DNA of 64,000 nt from ATX-6F1 sp943369485 (lineage in GTDB: Bacteria; Cyanobacteriota; Cyanobacteriia; PCC-6307; Cyanobiaceae), in the NCBI GenBank assembly GCA_943369485.1, contig CALRNH020000002.1, positions 1 through 64,000 of the forward strand, read 5' to 3'. The notes under the pieces were generated by a model that saw nothing but the letters and a program-made list of their open reading frames with translations, did not search any database and was not told where the DNA came from. How positions within the stretch are numbered: position 1 is the first letter of the stretch; each line of letters starts with the position of its first letter. This document shows positions 35,325 to 42,848 of the stretch, piece after piece. The translations under genes were made by a program, and so were the position numbers.

Positions 35325-36560
35325 TTAGTAGGTGCCTGTTGTGAGTTGGTCGATACAGAGAACTGAAGGCCCTCCTTCAGGATGATGCAGCCGCTTGGCC
35401 AAGGTGCGGCAGAGCCGGCCCGTTGCCAGATCGATGTAGCTGTTGGTGAGCAACTGATCCGGGCCGTTCTTGATCATGCCGAGAAAGTATTCCTTGTTGC
35501 TGTGATCAGTTCCCGGCGTGGCTGGTGCGAACAGTCGATGATTGGAGTGTCTGACCCCTCGCCCCAGGTGGGTTTTACTGAGTTGCAACCCTTGATCGTC
35601 GAGCAGGTAGGCCGCATTGATCGTCGGTTGTTCAAGCACCCAGGCGGCCAGGATGGGATCGAACTCCGTTGCTGGGCCGGAGAGCAGACGCTCGCTGCAT
35701 TGAACAGCCATGGCTTGGAGGTCTTGATCGGATTGCTGTTGCGCTTGCTGAGCGGCGAGGATTTTGACGCGGTGCCGGTGGTTGGCTTTCAGGATCAAGG
35801 GCTGTACATCTGATAAATGCAGGTCCGCCGCCGCTGCCGGGCGTGCAAAGTAATGGCCCTGGAAGTAATTGACACCAAAGAAGGTGCAATAATCCAACTC
35901 TGCCTGTGTTTCTAGCCCTTCTGCCAGCACTAGCGTGCCAATATTTTTGCATAGGTAAACAAGTGATTTTATTGTTTCTTGTTTGATGTAATTCTTCTCG
36001 ACACCCTCTACCAGGCAGCGATCGAGTTTGATGATGTGGGGCCTTAGCTCAGAAATTTTCGTCAGGTTACTGTAGCCCGACCCAACGTCATCGATGGCGA
36101 TCAGAAAGCCTAGCTCTCGGTACTTATCCACGAAGTTTTGTAGGGCCATGGTGTTCAAAGCCCTGGATTCCTTCAGCTCGATCACGATGTCGTTGGGCTC
36201 CAGGCCCCCTGCCCTTGCGGCATTCATCAGTGCCCCAGATCCCTCCGCGCCTTCATCGATCAGGGAGGTCTCAAATTTCAGAAACAACAATGGCTTCTGG
36301 GACAATTGTTTGGATAGATCGCTGAACCCGCCCATGGCGAGGGTGCGGCAGCGACGATCCAGTTCCAGCAGCTTTCCGCTCTGACGAGCTTCGGAGAAGA
36401 AGGCTTCGACATTCTTCTTCAGTGGCCTGGCCAAGGCCTCCAACCCAATCACGGTGCTGGTTTTCAGGCTGATGATCGGTTGATAGTGAATTTCCAGATC
36501 ATTAGAAGCCATGGCGTTGGATGACTGGTTAGATGAATCCTTGCCGCTGCTGTTGAGCAT
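35325..36560 (-). CDS. EAL-domain protein with YkuI-like C-terminus (copy 2, altered metal site)
   Basis: A 411-residue paralogue of the gene just downstream, with the same EAL plus YkuI_C-like layout. Glu41, Glu128, Asp157-Asp158, Lys178, Glu214 and Gln234 are kept. The metal-ligand Asn, found in copy 1 as LFLNFETS, is Lys95 here (LFLKFETS; codon AAA). That position corresponds to Asn584 of TBD1265 (from memory). It may therefore bind but not cleave c-di-GMP, or be slower. The C-terminal sensor part (AAYLLDDQGLQLSKTHLG, HSNKEYFLGMIKNGPDQLLT) is conserved. Base composition is less GC-rich than that of its neighbours. ATG at codon 17 is an alternative start. Confidence 0.86.
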   Translation of the reverse strand: MLNSSGKDSSNQSSNAMASNDLEIHYQPIISLKTSTVIGLEALARPLKKNVEAFFSEARQSGKLLELDRRCRTLAMGGFSDLSKQLSQKPLLFLKFETSLIDEGAEGSGALMNAARAGGLEPNDIVIELKESRALNTMALQNFVDKYRELGFLIAIDDVGSGYSNLTKISELRPHIIKLDRCLVEGVEKNYIKQETIKSLVYLCKNIGTLVLAEGLETQAELDYCTFFGVNYFQGHYFARPAAAADLHLSDVQPLILKANHRHRVKILAAQQAQQQSDQDLQAMAVQCSERLLSGPATEFDPILAAWVLEQPTINAAYLLDDQGLQLSKTHLGRGVRHSNHRLFAPATPGTDHSNKEYFLGMIKNGPDQLLTNSYIDLATGRLCRTLAKRLHHPEGGPSVLCIDQLTTGTY

Positions 36561-36677
36561 GAATCTTCAGTTGGCTCTGACAGTATGGGAACCAGAAGCC
36601 TTGCTTGGTATGGATGGATACAACGCCTCTTTACCGGCTTCTGCGTGGGGCACCTGTTTCCAGATTGGCCTGACGCT

Positions 36678-37163
36678 TTAGAGGCTTTCTTGTTCGTTGT
36701 TGAGGAGATCCAGTGATTTGCTCAGCAGTCGACGGCCGAGATCGCCGTAACCCTGCCTGAGATAGAGGGCGGTGGCGCGGAGGTTGTCTGCTTCGGCCTC
36801 AAGCCGCAGGGTGCGCACCCCCAGTTTCCGGCAGGCTGCCTCGGCCTCTGCCAGGGCCCAGGCGCCAGCCCCCCTGGAGCGCCCCTGGGGCGCGATGAAC
36901 AGCTCATCGACGAAGGCGATGCGGCCCTCCATCTCCAGACTGAAGGAGAAGGCCATCAGCAAATACCCCACGGGTGTTTCGCCATCAACGATGAACCACA
37001 ACCGACCGATGTTGTCATCCTTCAGGAACGTCTCCAGCAGCGAGCGTTTGCAGTCGTTGTCGTAGGAGTAGCCAAAATGGGCGTAGAACGCGGCCACCAG
37101 GGGCATCAACTGGTCCAGTTGCTCCGGTTGCACGGGGCTCAGGCGGATCGACTCCGGCGTCAT
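36678..37163 (-). CDS. GNAT-family N-acetyltransferase
   Basis: A 161-residue acetyltransferase from ATG 37163 (MTPESIRLSPVQPEQLDQLM). The GNAT core is clear: the beta-4 strand RIAFVDELFIAPQGRSRGAG carries the acetyl-CoA pyrophosphate-binding (Q/R)xxGx(G/A)-type loop, followed by helix ALAEAEAACRKLGVRTLRLE and the C-terminal NLRATALYLRQGYGDLGRR. The substrate is unknown. It is the last gene of the mrp operon: its ATG overlaps the hydrolase stop by 4 bases. Confidence 0.87.
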   Translation of the reverse strand: MTPESIRLSPVQPEQLDQLMPLVAAFYAHFGYSYDNDCKRSLLETFLKDDNIGRLWFIVDGETPVGYLLMAFSFSLEMEGRIAFVDELFIAPQGRSRGAGAWALAEAEAACRKLGVRTLRLEAEADNLRATALYLRQGYGDLGRRLLSKSLDLLNNEQESL

Positions 37164-37795
37164 GGCGTCGCGAGGTGGGCCTCGATCATCGGCGCCAGCT
37201 CGGCCGCGTGACTGAAGGCCAGGTCGTGGTCGGCGCCAGGAATCACCCTCAGCTTGGCCCGTGGCAGCAGCGCTTCCAATTGCCGCCCGACGCTCAGTGG
37301 ACTGATCGGATCGCTGTCCCCCCACACCAGCAGCGTGGGCACATCCATGGCAGGTAGCTGGAGAGCGAGATTGGTGTAGGCGTCTACGAACCAGGGGGGA
37401 ACAGCGGGCTGGCTGGCGATGAAGGCCGGACGCCAGTCCTCAGCGCCGTGTTCCGCCATGTCGAGGCCGCCGGAGGTGACCGTCAGCACCAGGTGGGTGA
37501 TTGCTTGCGGTCGCTCCAGGGCGGCCAGCAGGGCGATCACCCCTCCCATGGATTGGGCGATCAGAGCGCTGGGCCGATCGAGCGCACCGGTGACCAGGGC
37601 CACCAGATCGTCGAAGCCGTTGATGGTGGGATCCTCCGGTGTTGGCCCGAAGCCAGGCCAGCCCAGGATCCTCCGCTCCGCCGGGTGGGTGAGCCGTTCG
37701 GCGAGTGGTTGCCAGAAGGCTGTGCTGCCGGAGGCCCCTGACAGGAAGAGCAGTTGGGCGGGCAAGGCGTGCTGACCGGTTGGCGCGCTGGCCAT
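37160..37795 (-). CDS. Alpha/beta hydrolase at the end of the mrp operon
   Basis: A 211-residue hydrolase. The nucleophile elbow reads ALIAQSMGGVIALLAAL (AQSMG, with Ala in place of the first Gly), the acid lies in LLVWGDSDPISPLSVG and the base in VIPGADHDLAFSHAAEL. The oxyanion strand is LLFLSGASGSTAFWQPL, a variant of HGxxG. Length is at the small end for the fold. It begins one base after the mrpB stop and is coupled to the GNAT gene by a 4-base overlap, so it is translated with the antiporter genes though no link in function is obvious. Confidence 0.85.
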   Translation of the reverse strand: MASAPTGQHALPAQLLFLSGASGSTAFWQPLAERLTHPAERRILGWPGFGPTPEDPTINGFDDLVALVTGALDRPSALIAQSMGGVIALLAALERPQAITHLVLTVTSGGLDMAEHGAEDWRPAFIASQPAVPPWFVDAYTNLALQLPAMDVPTLLVWGDSDPISPLSVGRQLEALLPRAKLRVIPGADHDLAFSHAAELAPMIEAHLATP

Positions 37796-38464
37796 TCAGA
37801 GCAGCCCCCTGGCGCGCACGAAGGCCTGCAGCATCGACCAGGATCCCAGTGTGACCTTGAGGGCCATCACCGTGTTCAGCAGGGGGATCCAACCGCCGCT
37901 GGCGAGACTTCCGAAGCGCCCTCCCGGCAGGCCGAGGCCCTCCAGGCAGACGGCGGCCATGGCGATGAAGGCCAGCACCGAGGACTTCTCCCACAGGTGG
38001 GCGTGGCCTCGGCGTTGCAGCTGGGCCAGGGAGCTGTAGGAGCCGGTGATCAGCAGCAGGCCGATCGCCGTGCCCCCCGCCACGCCGGAGGCAAAGCCTC
38101 CACCGGGGGAAAGGTGGCCGCGGATCGCCAGCTCCACTGCCACCAGAGCCGCCACCGTGGCTCCCAGCCGGCAGAGCACGCCCACGGCGGGATCCTCCAG
38201 GCCACGGACCTCGGCCGAGGTGCGTTCGCCCTGGAGCATCCAGCTCACCCCCAGGGCCGCCAGGGTGAACACCACCACCTCGGCGATGGTGTCGTAGAGG
38301 CGCGTGTGCAGGATCACTCCCGAGACCACATTGGGGGCCCCCGTCTGCTGAAGGAGGGCCTTGATCAGTGGTGCGGCGTGGCGTGGTTCGACGAGGGGCA
38401 TCCCCATAGGCGCCAGCACGAGCACGGCGGCGGCCGCGCACAGCAGCACGATCTTGATCCTCAT
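37796..38464 (-). CDS. mrpB: Mrp antiporter MrpB-type subunit (MnhB domain)
   Basis: A 222-residue membrane protein with about six spans. The MnhB signature is in the second half: VELAIRGHLSPGGGFASGVA followed by GTAIGLLLITGSYSSLAQL and WEKSSVLAFIAMAAVCLEGL. The first part (IKALLQQTGAPNVVSGVILH, then YDTIAEVVVFTLAALGVSWM) corresponds to the MbhE/MrpA C-terminal-like segment that precedes MnhB in some clusters, including the conserved RxxDT-like RLYDTIAE motif. Subunit of a multisubunit Na+(K+)/H+ antiporter in the plasma or thylakoid membrane. The ATG overlaps the upstream stop by 4 bases. Confidence 0.86.
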   Translation of the reverse strand: MRIKIVLLCAAAAVLVLAPMGMPLVEPRHAAPLIKALLQQTGAPNVVSGVILHTRLYDTIAEVVVFTLAALGVSWMLQGERTSAEVRGLEDPAVGVLCRLGATVAALVAVELAIRGHLSPGGGFASGVAGGTAIGLLLITGSYSSLAQLQRRGHAHLWEKSSVLAFIAMAAVCLEGLGLPGGRFGSLASGGWIPLLNTVMALKVTLGSWSMLQAFVRARGLL

Positions 38465-38985
38465 CGGTTCTGTTCCCCTGGGCCGATCGTTCCGCCCCAG
38501 CGCTGCCAGGCTGCGGCCCCTGGAAGGGCCTGCAGATCGCCTGCCAGGGTGCCCGACACCAGCTGCAACCGGCAGCCCTTCTCCAGATGGCCGTGCAGCC
38601 CCAGGCCATGGCCTGGGGCCCCAGGCTCCAGCGGCACCAGCTCCAGCCGTAGCTGAACCTGGGCCAGCCACTGCCTCAGGACCGTTTCACCCTCCTCGGC
38701 GAGGGGGTGATCAGGCGGTACTCCAACCCGCAGCACCATCGACGAGCGCAGGGCAACGGCATAGAGCACCGTGGCCAGCAGGGTGCCCACCAGCGCTTCG
38801 GTCAGGGCCACATCGGCTGCTCCCATCAGAGCGAACAGCAGCGCCGCCACAACACCCAGCATTCCGCGCAGCACCAGGGCCTGGCTGGGCTGACGCTGCA
38901 CCACGGTGAGCAGGGCCGTGAGCGGCAGCAACGCCGTGAGCGGCAGCAACGCCGTGAGCGGCAGCAGCAGGGCGCCATCGCTCAT
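38461..38985 (-). CDS. MrpA C-terminal-domain-like / MbhD (DUF4040) subunit
   Basis: A 174-residue protein starting MSDGALLLPLTALL. Membrane segments and the block QALVLRGMLGVVAALLFALM, then GAADVALTEALVGTLLATVL, match the DUF4040/MbhD unit, which in full-length MrpA is a C-terminal domain; the Asp and Glu in ADVALTEA are the conserved membrane carboxylates. After it comes a soluble tail of about 80 residues (EEGETVLRQWLAQVQLRLEL...) that I do not recognise. The N-terminal span contains three copies of LLPLTA encoded by exact 18-base repeats. It overlaps both operon neighbours by 4 bases. Confidence 0.8.
   Translation of the reverse strand: MSDGALLLPLTALLPLTALLPLTALLTVVQRQPSQALVLRGMLGVVAALLFALMGAADVALTEALVGTLLATVLYAVALRSSMVLRVGVPPDHPLAEEGETVLRQWLAQVQLRLELVPLEPGAPGHGLGLHGHLEKGCRLQLVSGTLAGDLQALPGAAAWQRWGGTIGPGEQNR
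38915..38968. repeat. Three tandem 18-base repeats inside the DUF4040 gene
   Basis: Unit GCCGTGAGCGGCAGCAAC (plus-strand sense) at 38915-38932, 38933-38950 and 38951-38968. The first two are identical; the third differs in one base of its last codon. On the coding strand each unit adds LLPLTA, lengthening a membrane span in 6-residue steps. A multiple of three, so the frame is kept at any copy number. Confidence 0.9.
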
Positions 38986-39263
38986 CGTTGGGGGCGCTCG
39001 AAGGGACGGGGGGCCTGCGCTGCGAGCACGAAACCCAGCAGGGTGCTCCAGATCATCAACATCGCCAGGCCCAGCAGCAGCAGGGGCCATTCGCGGGGGC
39101 CCCGCAGCAGCAGTCCCACCAGGACCAGGGTGGAGCCGAGGGTGTCGGCGACGGTGAGGCCGTGGAGCTTCACCAGGAGCCCTGCGCGCCCGAGCAGTGG
39201 CGCTGTGCCCCAGAGCCAGAACAGGGCGCCCAGGCCCAGGGCGAGGCTGCTGATCAAGGTCAT
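38982..39263 (-). CDS. mrpG: Mrp antiporter subunit G
   Basis: A 93-residue three-span protein from ATG 39263. The MnhG/MrpG hallmark is GLLVKLHGLTVADTLGSTLV, equivalent to the family RLHAxTxxxTLG pattern. A first span (LISSLALGLGALFWLWGTAP) and third span (EWPLLLLGLAMLMIWSTLLG) flank it; the tail is basic and short. Overlaps mrpF and the DUF4040 gene by 4 bases each. Confidence 0.9.
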   Translation of the reverse strand: MTLISSLALGLGALFWLWGTAPLLGRAGLLVKLHGLTVADTLGSTLVLVGLLLRGPREWPLLLLGLAMLMIWSTLLGFVLAAQAPRPFERPQR

Positions 39264-39514
39264 GGGGTCTCCTCCCTCAGCAGGTGTGCCAGCAGAACCA
39301 GACCGCCGTTGCCCACCGCCAGCACGATCACCCCCACCAGCGCCAGCATCGGATCGTCCCGCTGCACACCCACCACCAGCATCAGCACCGCTGCTTTGGT
39401 CGACAAACTCGAAAAGGCCGCCAGCCGTTCGCCGATCGGGCTGGGCCGCGTGGCCGCCAGGATGGGAATCAGCAGGGCAGCGGCCAGCACGGCAACCAGC
39501 AGGTTCGGGATCAT
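39260..39514 (-). CDS. mrpF: Mrp antiporter subunit F
   Basis: An 84-residue three-span protein from ATG 39514 (MIPNLLVAVLAAALLIPILA). MrpF-like blocks: RPSPIGERLAAFSSLSTKAA (compare the family RGPTxxDRxxAxxxxxTx pattern), then VLMLVVGVQRDDPMLALVGV and IVLAVGNGGLVLLAHLLREE. The Asp usually found in GPTxxD is replaced by Glu (IGER). Overlaps mrpE and mrpG by 4 bases. Confidence 0.82.
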   Translation of the reverse strand: MIPNLLVAVLAAALLIPILAATRPSPIGERLAAFSSLSTKAAVLMLVVGVQRDDPMLALVGVIVLAVGNGGLVLLAHLLREETP

Positions 39515-39960
39515 TTCTGGAGGCCTCCTTTGCACCCCGTGGGCGGTCCTGGCCGCCGCTCATGGACGCGGTAGTGACGCCCATCACTCTCCAGCCCCAG
39601 CACCAGGGTGAAGGGTGTGACGGAAATTCGGAAGATCTCCAGGGCGATCACCAGATCAGAACCTTCGGCCTGGCTCGGCGCGCGCACCAAGCGGTTGATG
39701 GGCTGGCGGGCCACGATTAAAGAGAAGGCTTCGCCATAGGCCAGGGGAATCGCGACCAGGGCCCGACCCAGGGCCGCCGCGAAGGCCCCCAGGGGCAGGG
39801 GCCGGCGTCGGTGGGGCAGCAGCAAGGCGACGGCCAGGCCGATCCCCAGGTTCAGGGGGCTCAGGTCGCTGGTGAGCAGGCACCAGAGCGTCAGGCGCAG
39901 GGCCGTGGTCAGCACCAGCACCGGCAGAACGGTCAGGAGTGGGGTGATGGGCAGGGTCAT
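39511..39960 (-). CDS. mrpE: Mrp antiporter subunit E
   Basis: A 149-residue MrpE/MnhE protein from ATG 39960. Two N-terminal membrane segments (LLTVLPVLVLTTALRLTLWC and LNLGIGLAVALLLPHRRRPL) and the helix AIPLAYGEAFSLIVARQPIN are followed by a cytoplasmic domain with VIALEIFRISVTPFTLVLGL, equivalent to the family motif in which Pro-Gly/Thr residues introduce a small beta sandwich. The tail ends RRPGPPTGCKGGLQK. Overlaps mrpD and mrpF by 4 bases. Confidence 0.87.
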   Translation of the reverse strand: MTLPITPLLTVLPVLVLTTALRLTLWCLLTSDLSPLNLGIGLAVALLLPHRRRPLPLGAFAAALGRALVAIPLAYGEAFSLIVARQPINRLVRAPSQAEGSDLVIALEIFRISVTPFTLVLGLESDGRHYRVHERRPGPPTGCKGGLQK

Positions 39961-41489
39961 GGGGCCAGTCCCAGCACCAGGACGGCCCCCAGAACCACCA
40001 CCGCAGCGAGCAGGTTGTCGAGCCGCTCCAGCCCAGGCAGGCTCCAGGGCCGCCCGCGCCACTCAAGCAGCCGTTGCAGGGTCACACCGGCCGCCACGGT
40101 GCCGCCGGACTTGAGCAGGGCCCAGCCCAGCTCGCCTGTGGCCAGGGTTCCCCAGAAAGCGCGAGCCCAGGGGCTCAGGTTCAACAGCAGCAGCGCCGCC
40201 ACCAGGAGCAGCGACCCGAAGGGCCAGGCGGTCGCTCGGGGAATCAGCCCTGCCAGTGGGGCTCCTGGAGCCGTCACCGCCCCGTGCAACCTCGCCACGG
40301 GGGCCCCCCAGAGCCTGGCGTAGACCGCCACCGTGCCCACACCCAGCACTGCCACCAAAACATGCCCGAGCGTGGTGTCGAGCCCCTCCTCCAGGACGCC
40401 CTTGGCGGCGAATCCCAACAGCGGTGTCACTCCGGCGATGGAGCAGGAGGCAGCCAGGAGCGGCACGGCGCTGCTGGCTGCCAGGGGGCGTTGGCGCCAG
40501 TCCTGGAGGCTTTGGCTGGGCACACCGCGGGCCGCCAGGAACAGCGCAGCCTTGGCCAGCCCATGGGCCAGGGCCAGCAGGGCGCCGGCTGCCGGTAGCA
40601 GAACCACCAGGCCCATCTGTGAGAGGGTGCTCCAGGCCAGCAGGCGCCGCAGGTCGGTTTCAGCCAGGGCGAAGACCACCCCGAGAGCGGCGCTGAGGAT
40701 CCCGAGCCCCTGGAGGACCGGCGTCAGGGGCGGCGTGAGCTCCGCCAGCCGCAGCAGTGGCGCCACTCCGGCGCTGAGCACGGCGCCCGAAAGCAGGGCC
40801 GACACCGCCAACGGCGCCTGGGCGTTGGTGCGTGGCAGCCACAGCCCGGCGAGGAACAGTTCCCCCTTGCTCACCAGGGCCACCACCAGCAGCGCCAGGG
40901 GTACCCCCCCGGCCATGGGCGTCGCCGCCAGGGCAAACGTGCCCTGCTGCAGGTAGACCAGCCCCGCCCCGATCAGGAACAACAGCATCACGGTGTTGCT
41001 CAGCAGGCCATAGCGCAGTCCGAGCCAGAGGTCGCGCTCGCCGTTGCCCAGCGCCAGCAGCACCACCACCGCCACGCCCACCACTTCCAAAGCGACATAG
41101 ATCGAGATCAGATCCACCGCCACAATCGCCGAATTCACAGCGCCCAGCAGCACCAACATCAGCAGGGCCAGATGGCTCTCTTGGCGCAATGAGGGGGCGC
41201 CGCCGTCGGGATCGGCAGCTGCGCTGAAGCCATCGAGCGCCACGGCGGCCGTCACCAGGCCGTTGAGCAGCAGGAAAGGTGCGGCCAGAGCGTCCAGTTG
41301 CAGCCTTACCCCGAGGGGGCCAAGGAGCTGAAGACTCTCGGGCGCCCAGCCGACGGGGATGGCTGCGGCCATGGCCACCGTGGCGGCACTGGCGAGCAGT
41401 GTCAGTGGCCTGCCCAGTCGGGGGGCCAGGGCGGTGATGAAGGCTGCCAGGAAGGGGGCCAGGAGCCAAGCAATCGCGGTGGCGATCAT
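39957..41489 (-). CDS. mrpD: Mrp antiporter subunit D (NuoM/N-like proton channel)
   Basis: A 510-residue, roughly 14-span subunit homologous to the antiporter-like subunits of complex I. Key charged residues in the membrane are visible: Glu135 in SIYVALEVVGVAVVVLLAL, equivalent to the conserved TM5 Glu of MrpD, and Lys208 in VVALVSKGELFLAGLWLPRT, the conserved TM7 Lys before WLP. The downstream half-channel has LAWSTLSQMGLVVLLPAAGA and LAHGLAKAALFLAARGV with its own Lys. This is the only ion-translocating NuoL/M/N-type subunit in the cluster. Overlaps both neighbours by 4 bases. Confidence 0.92.
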   Translation of the reverse strand: MIATAIAWLLAPFLAAFITALAPRLGRPLTLLASAATVAMAAAIPVGWAPESLQLLGPLGVRLQLDALAAPFLLLNGLVTAAVALDGFSAAADPDGGAPSLRQESHLALLMLVLLGAVNSAIVAVDLISIYVALEVVGVAVVVLLALGNGERDLWLGLRYGLLSNTVMLLFLIGAGLVYLQQGTFALAATPMAGGVPLALLVVALVSKGELFLAGLWLPRTNAQAPLAVSALLSGAVLSAGVAPLLRLAELTPPLTPVLQGLGILSAALGVVFALAETDLRRLLAWSTLSQMGLVVLLPAAGALLALAHGLAKAALFLAARGVPSQSLQDWRQRPLAASSAVPLLAASCSIAGVTPLLGFAAKGVLEEGLDTTLGHVLVAVLGVGTVAVYARLWGAPVARLHGAVTAPGAPLAGLIPRATAWPFGSLLLVAALLLLNLSPWARAFWGTLATGELGWALLKSGGTVAAGVTLQRLLEWRGRPWSLPGLERLDNLLAAVVVLGAVLVLGLAP

Positions 41490-41866
41490 TCCGGTTCGTC
41501 GGGCCCGAGGGTGAGCCGGTCGAGCACGACCGCGTCGAGGCGAGGATCGAGGCGGGCCAGCCGGGTGGTGGCCACGAGCAACAACGCCTGCACCGAGAGG
41601 CCGATCACGATGCCGGTGAGGATCACCGCCTGGGGAATCGGGTCGGCCCAGGGAAGGTCGCTCGCTGCCACAGGGGTCTCGCTGTTGAGGATCGGTGTGC
41701 GCAGGCCACCCCGGGCGGCGATCAGCACGAACAGGCTGATCACGCCGGTGCCCATCACATCCATGGCCAGCACCTTGAGCAGCAGGTTGCGCCGCAGCAG
41801 CAGGCCTACCAGACCGATCAGCACCGTGAGCAGCACCAGCGCCTCGAGCGCCCGGAACGAATCCAT
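41486..41866 (-). CDS. mrpC: Mrp antiporter subunit C (NuoK-like)
   Basis: A 126-residue three-span protein and first gene of the operon. NuoK-like pattern: VLIGLVGLLLRRNLLLKVLA in span 1-2, DVMGTGVISLFVLIAARGG, then DPIPQAVILTGIVIGLSVQA, the conserved PQALxLTxIVI motif. The Asn/Lys region RRNLLLKVLAMDV corresponds to the conserved helix. Upstream, 41867-42007 should hold the operon promoter. Confidence 0.9.
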   Translation of the reverse strand: MDSFRALEALVLLTVLIGLVGLLLRRNLLLKVLAMDVMGTGVISLFVLIAARGGLRTPILNSETPVAASDLPWADPIPQAVILTGIVIGLSVQALLLVATTRLARLDPRLDAVVLDRLTLGPDEPE

Positions 41867-42007
41867 GGCAGAGGTTTCCTGCGAAGACTGACTCTAAGGA
41901 GAGCGCTGAGGATCAAACTGCCGCACACAGTGACCGGGCCAGAGCCAGGCCTGGGTGGCGGTGCCGCGACAACCGACAGGCTTGGCTGAGAGAACGATTC
42001 GGTCCCT

Positions 42008-42211
42008 TCAGCGCAGACGAAACGGAAGCCCCATCAGCAGGGCGCAGCTGATCGCCAGCGCCAGCGGGTTGGTGAGGAACCAGGGGATCAACGTCAGCAC
42101 CAGTCCGCAGAGCAGGGCGACCGTGTGCCCCTGTTTGCGCCCATAGAGAACGTAGGCACTGCCGATCAGGCTGACCATCAGCCCCACCAGCAGCGCGGTG
42201 GCATCGGTCAT
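42008..42211 (-). CDS. Small two- or three-span membrane protein
   Basis: A 67-residue hydrophobic protein: ALLVGLMVSLIGSAYVLYGR, KQGHTVALLCGLVLTLIPWF and NPLALAISCALLMGLPFRLR. The GSAYVLYGRKQ motif followed by a Cys-Gly span recurs in small bacterial membrane proteins of unknown function. It lies 141 bases upstream of mrpC on the same strand and could belong to the same transcript. Confidence 0.75.
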   Translation of the reverse strand: MTDATALLVGLMVSLIGSAYVLYGRKQGHTVALLCGLVLTLIPWFLTNPLALAISCALLMGLPFRLR

Positions 42212-42260
42212 GGCTGGGAGTGGAAGGATCCTGAGGGCCCGGGCGGACCCTAAGGCGGAT

Positions 42261-42848
42261 TCAGTGGTGGCTGTCCCGTAGGCGAGCCGACATCATCGCC
42301 TCGGGATCGACGCCGGCAAAGGTGGGCGGCAGCCAGACCCGCACCACCAACAGAAGCGCCATGGCCATCAGGAACACGCACACCGCCAGCATCTGGTGCC
42401 AGTCGGTTTCCAGCACCCCCTTGACGATCACCTCCCGGAGCACTGAAACGATGGCGATCTCCACCGACACCCCGATCGAGACGCGCTGTTCCTGGAGGTA
42501 AATGATCATCAGGCGAAACAACTCCACCAGGATCAGGATGAACAGGATGTCGGCAGTGACTTCGTGAAAATGGGGCTTGGTCAGCAAGGAAAGAAAAATG
42601 GCGCGTAATTGCAGCGCCATCACGCAGAACAAACCCACGCAAAGGGACACGGCAATCAGATCCTGAACCGCTTCGAGAGCCTGCACGATCTGGCGTCGCC
42701 GGAACTGTTGATGCCAGGGAACAGACGTGCTGGAGGCAGGTGAATCAGTGGGCGGTGAGGTGGGCGGTGAAGCAGGTGGTGAGGTGGAAGATTCTGGTCG
42801 ATGCGCATCAGCTGATGGCCTGGAATCGAGGCTGATCAATTTGGTCAT
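42261..42848 (-). CDS. PsiE family (phosphate-starvation-inducible) membrane protein
   Basis: A 195-residue protein. The first 60 residues are disordered and contain a Ser-Pro run (SPPASPPTSPPTDSPASST). Then follow four membrane segments with the PsiE pattern: LEAVQDLIAVSLCVGLFCVM, FHEVTADILFILILVELFRL, then EQRVSIGVSVEIAIVSVLRE and LAVCVFLMAMALLLVVRVWL. The Glu-rich amphipathic helix VEIAIVSVLREVIVKG is the recognition block. The name comes from E. coli psiE; the activity is unknown. Confidence 0.88.
   Translation of the reverse strand: MTKLISLDSRPSADAHRPESSTSPPASPPTSPPTDSPASSTSVPWHQQFRRRQIVQALEAVQDLIAVSLCVGLFCVMALQLRAIFLSLLTKPHFHEVTADILFILILVELFRLMIIYLQEQRVSIGVSVEIAIVSVLREVIVKGVLETDWHQMLAVCVFLMAMALLLVVRVWLPPTFAGVDPEAMMSARLRDSHH

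Noticed and set aside
35325..36560. The ELNE/ELKE difference between EAL copies as loss of a metal ligand
   Set aside because: That third position is variable in EAL domains (often Thr); the real difference is the Asn-to-Lys change in LFLNFETS.
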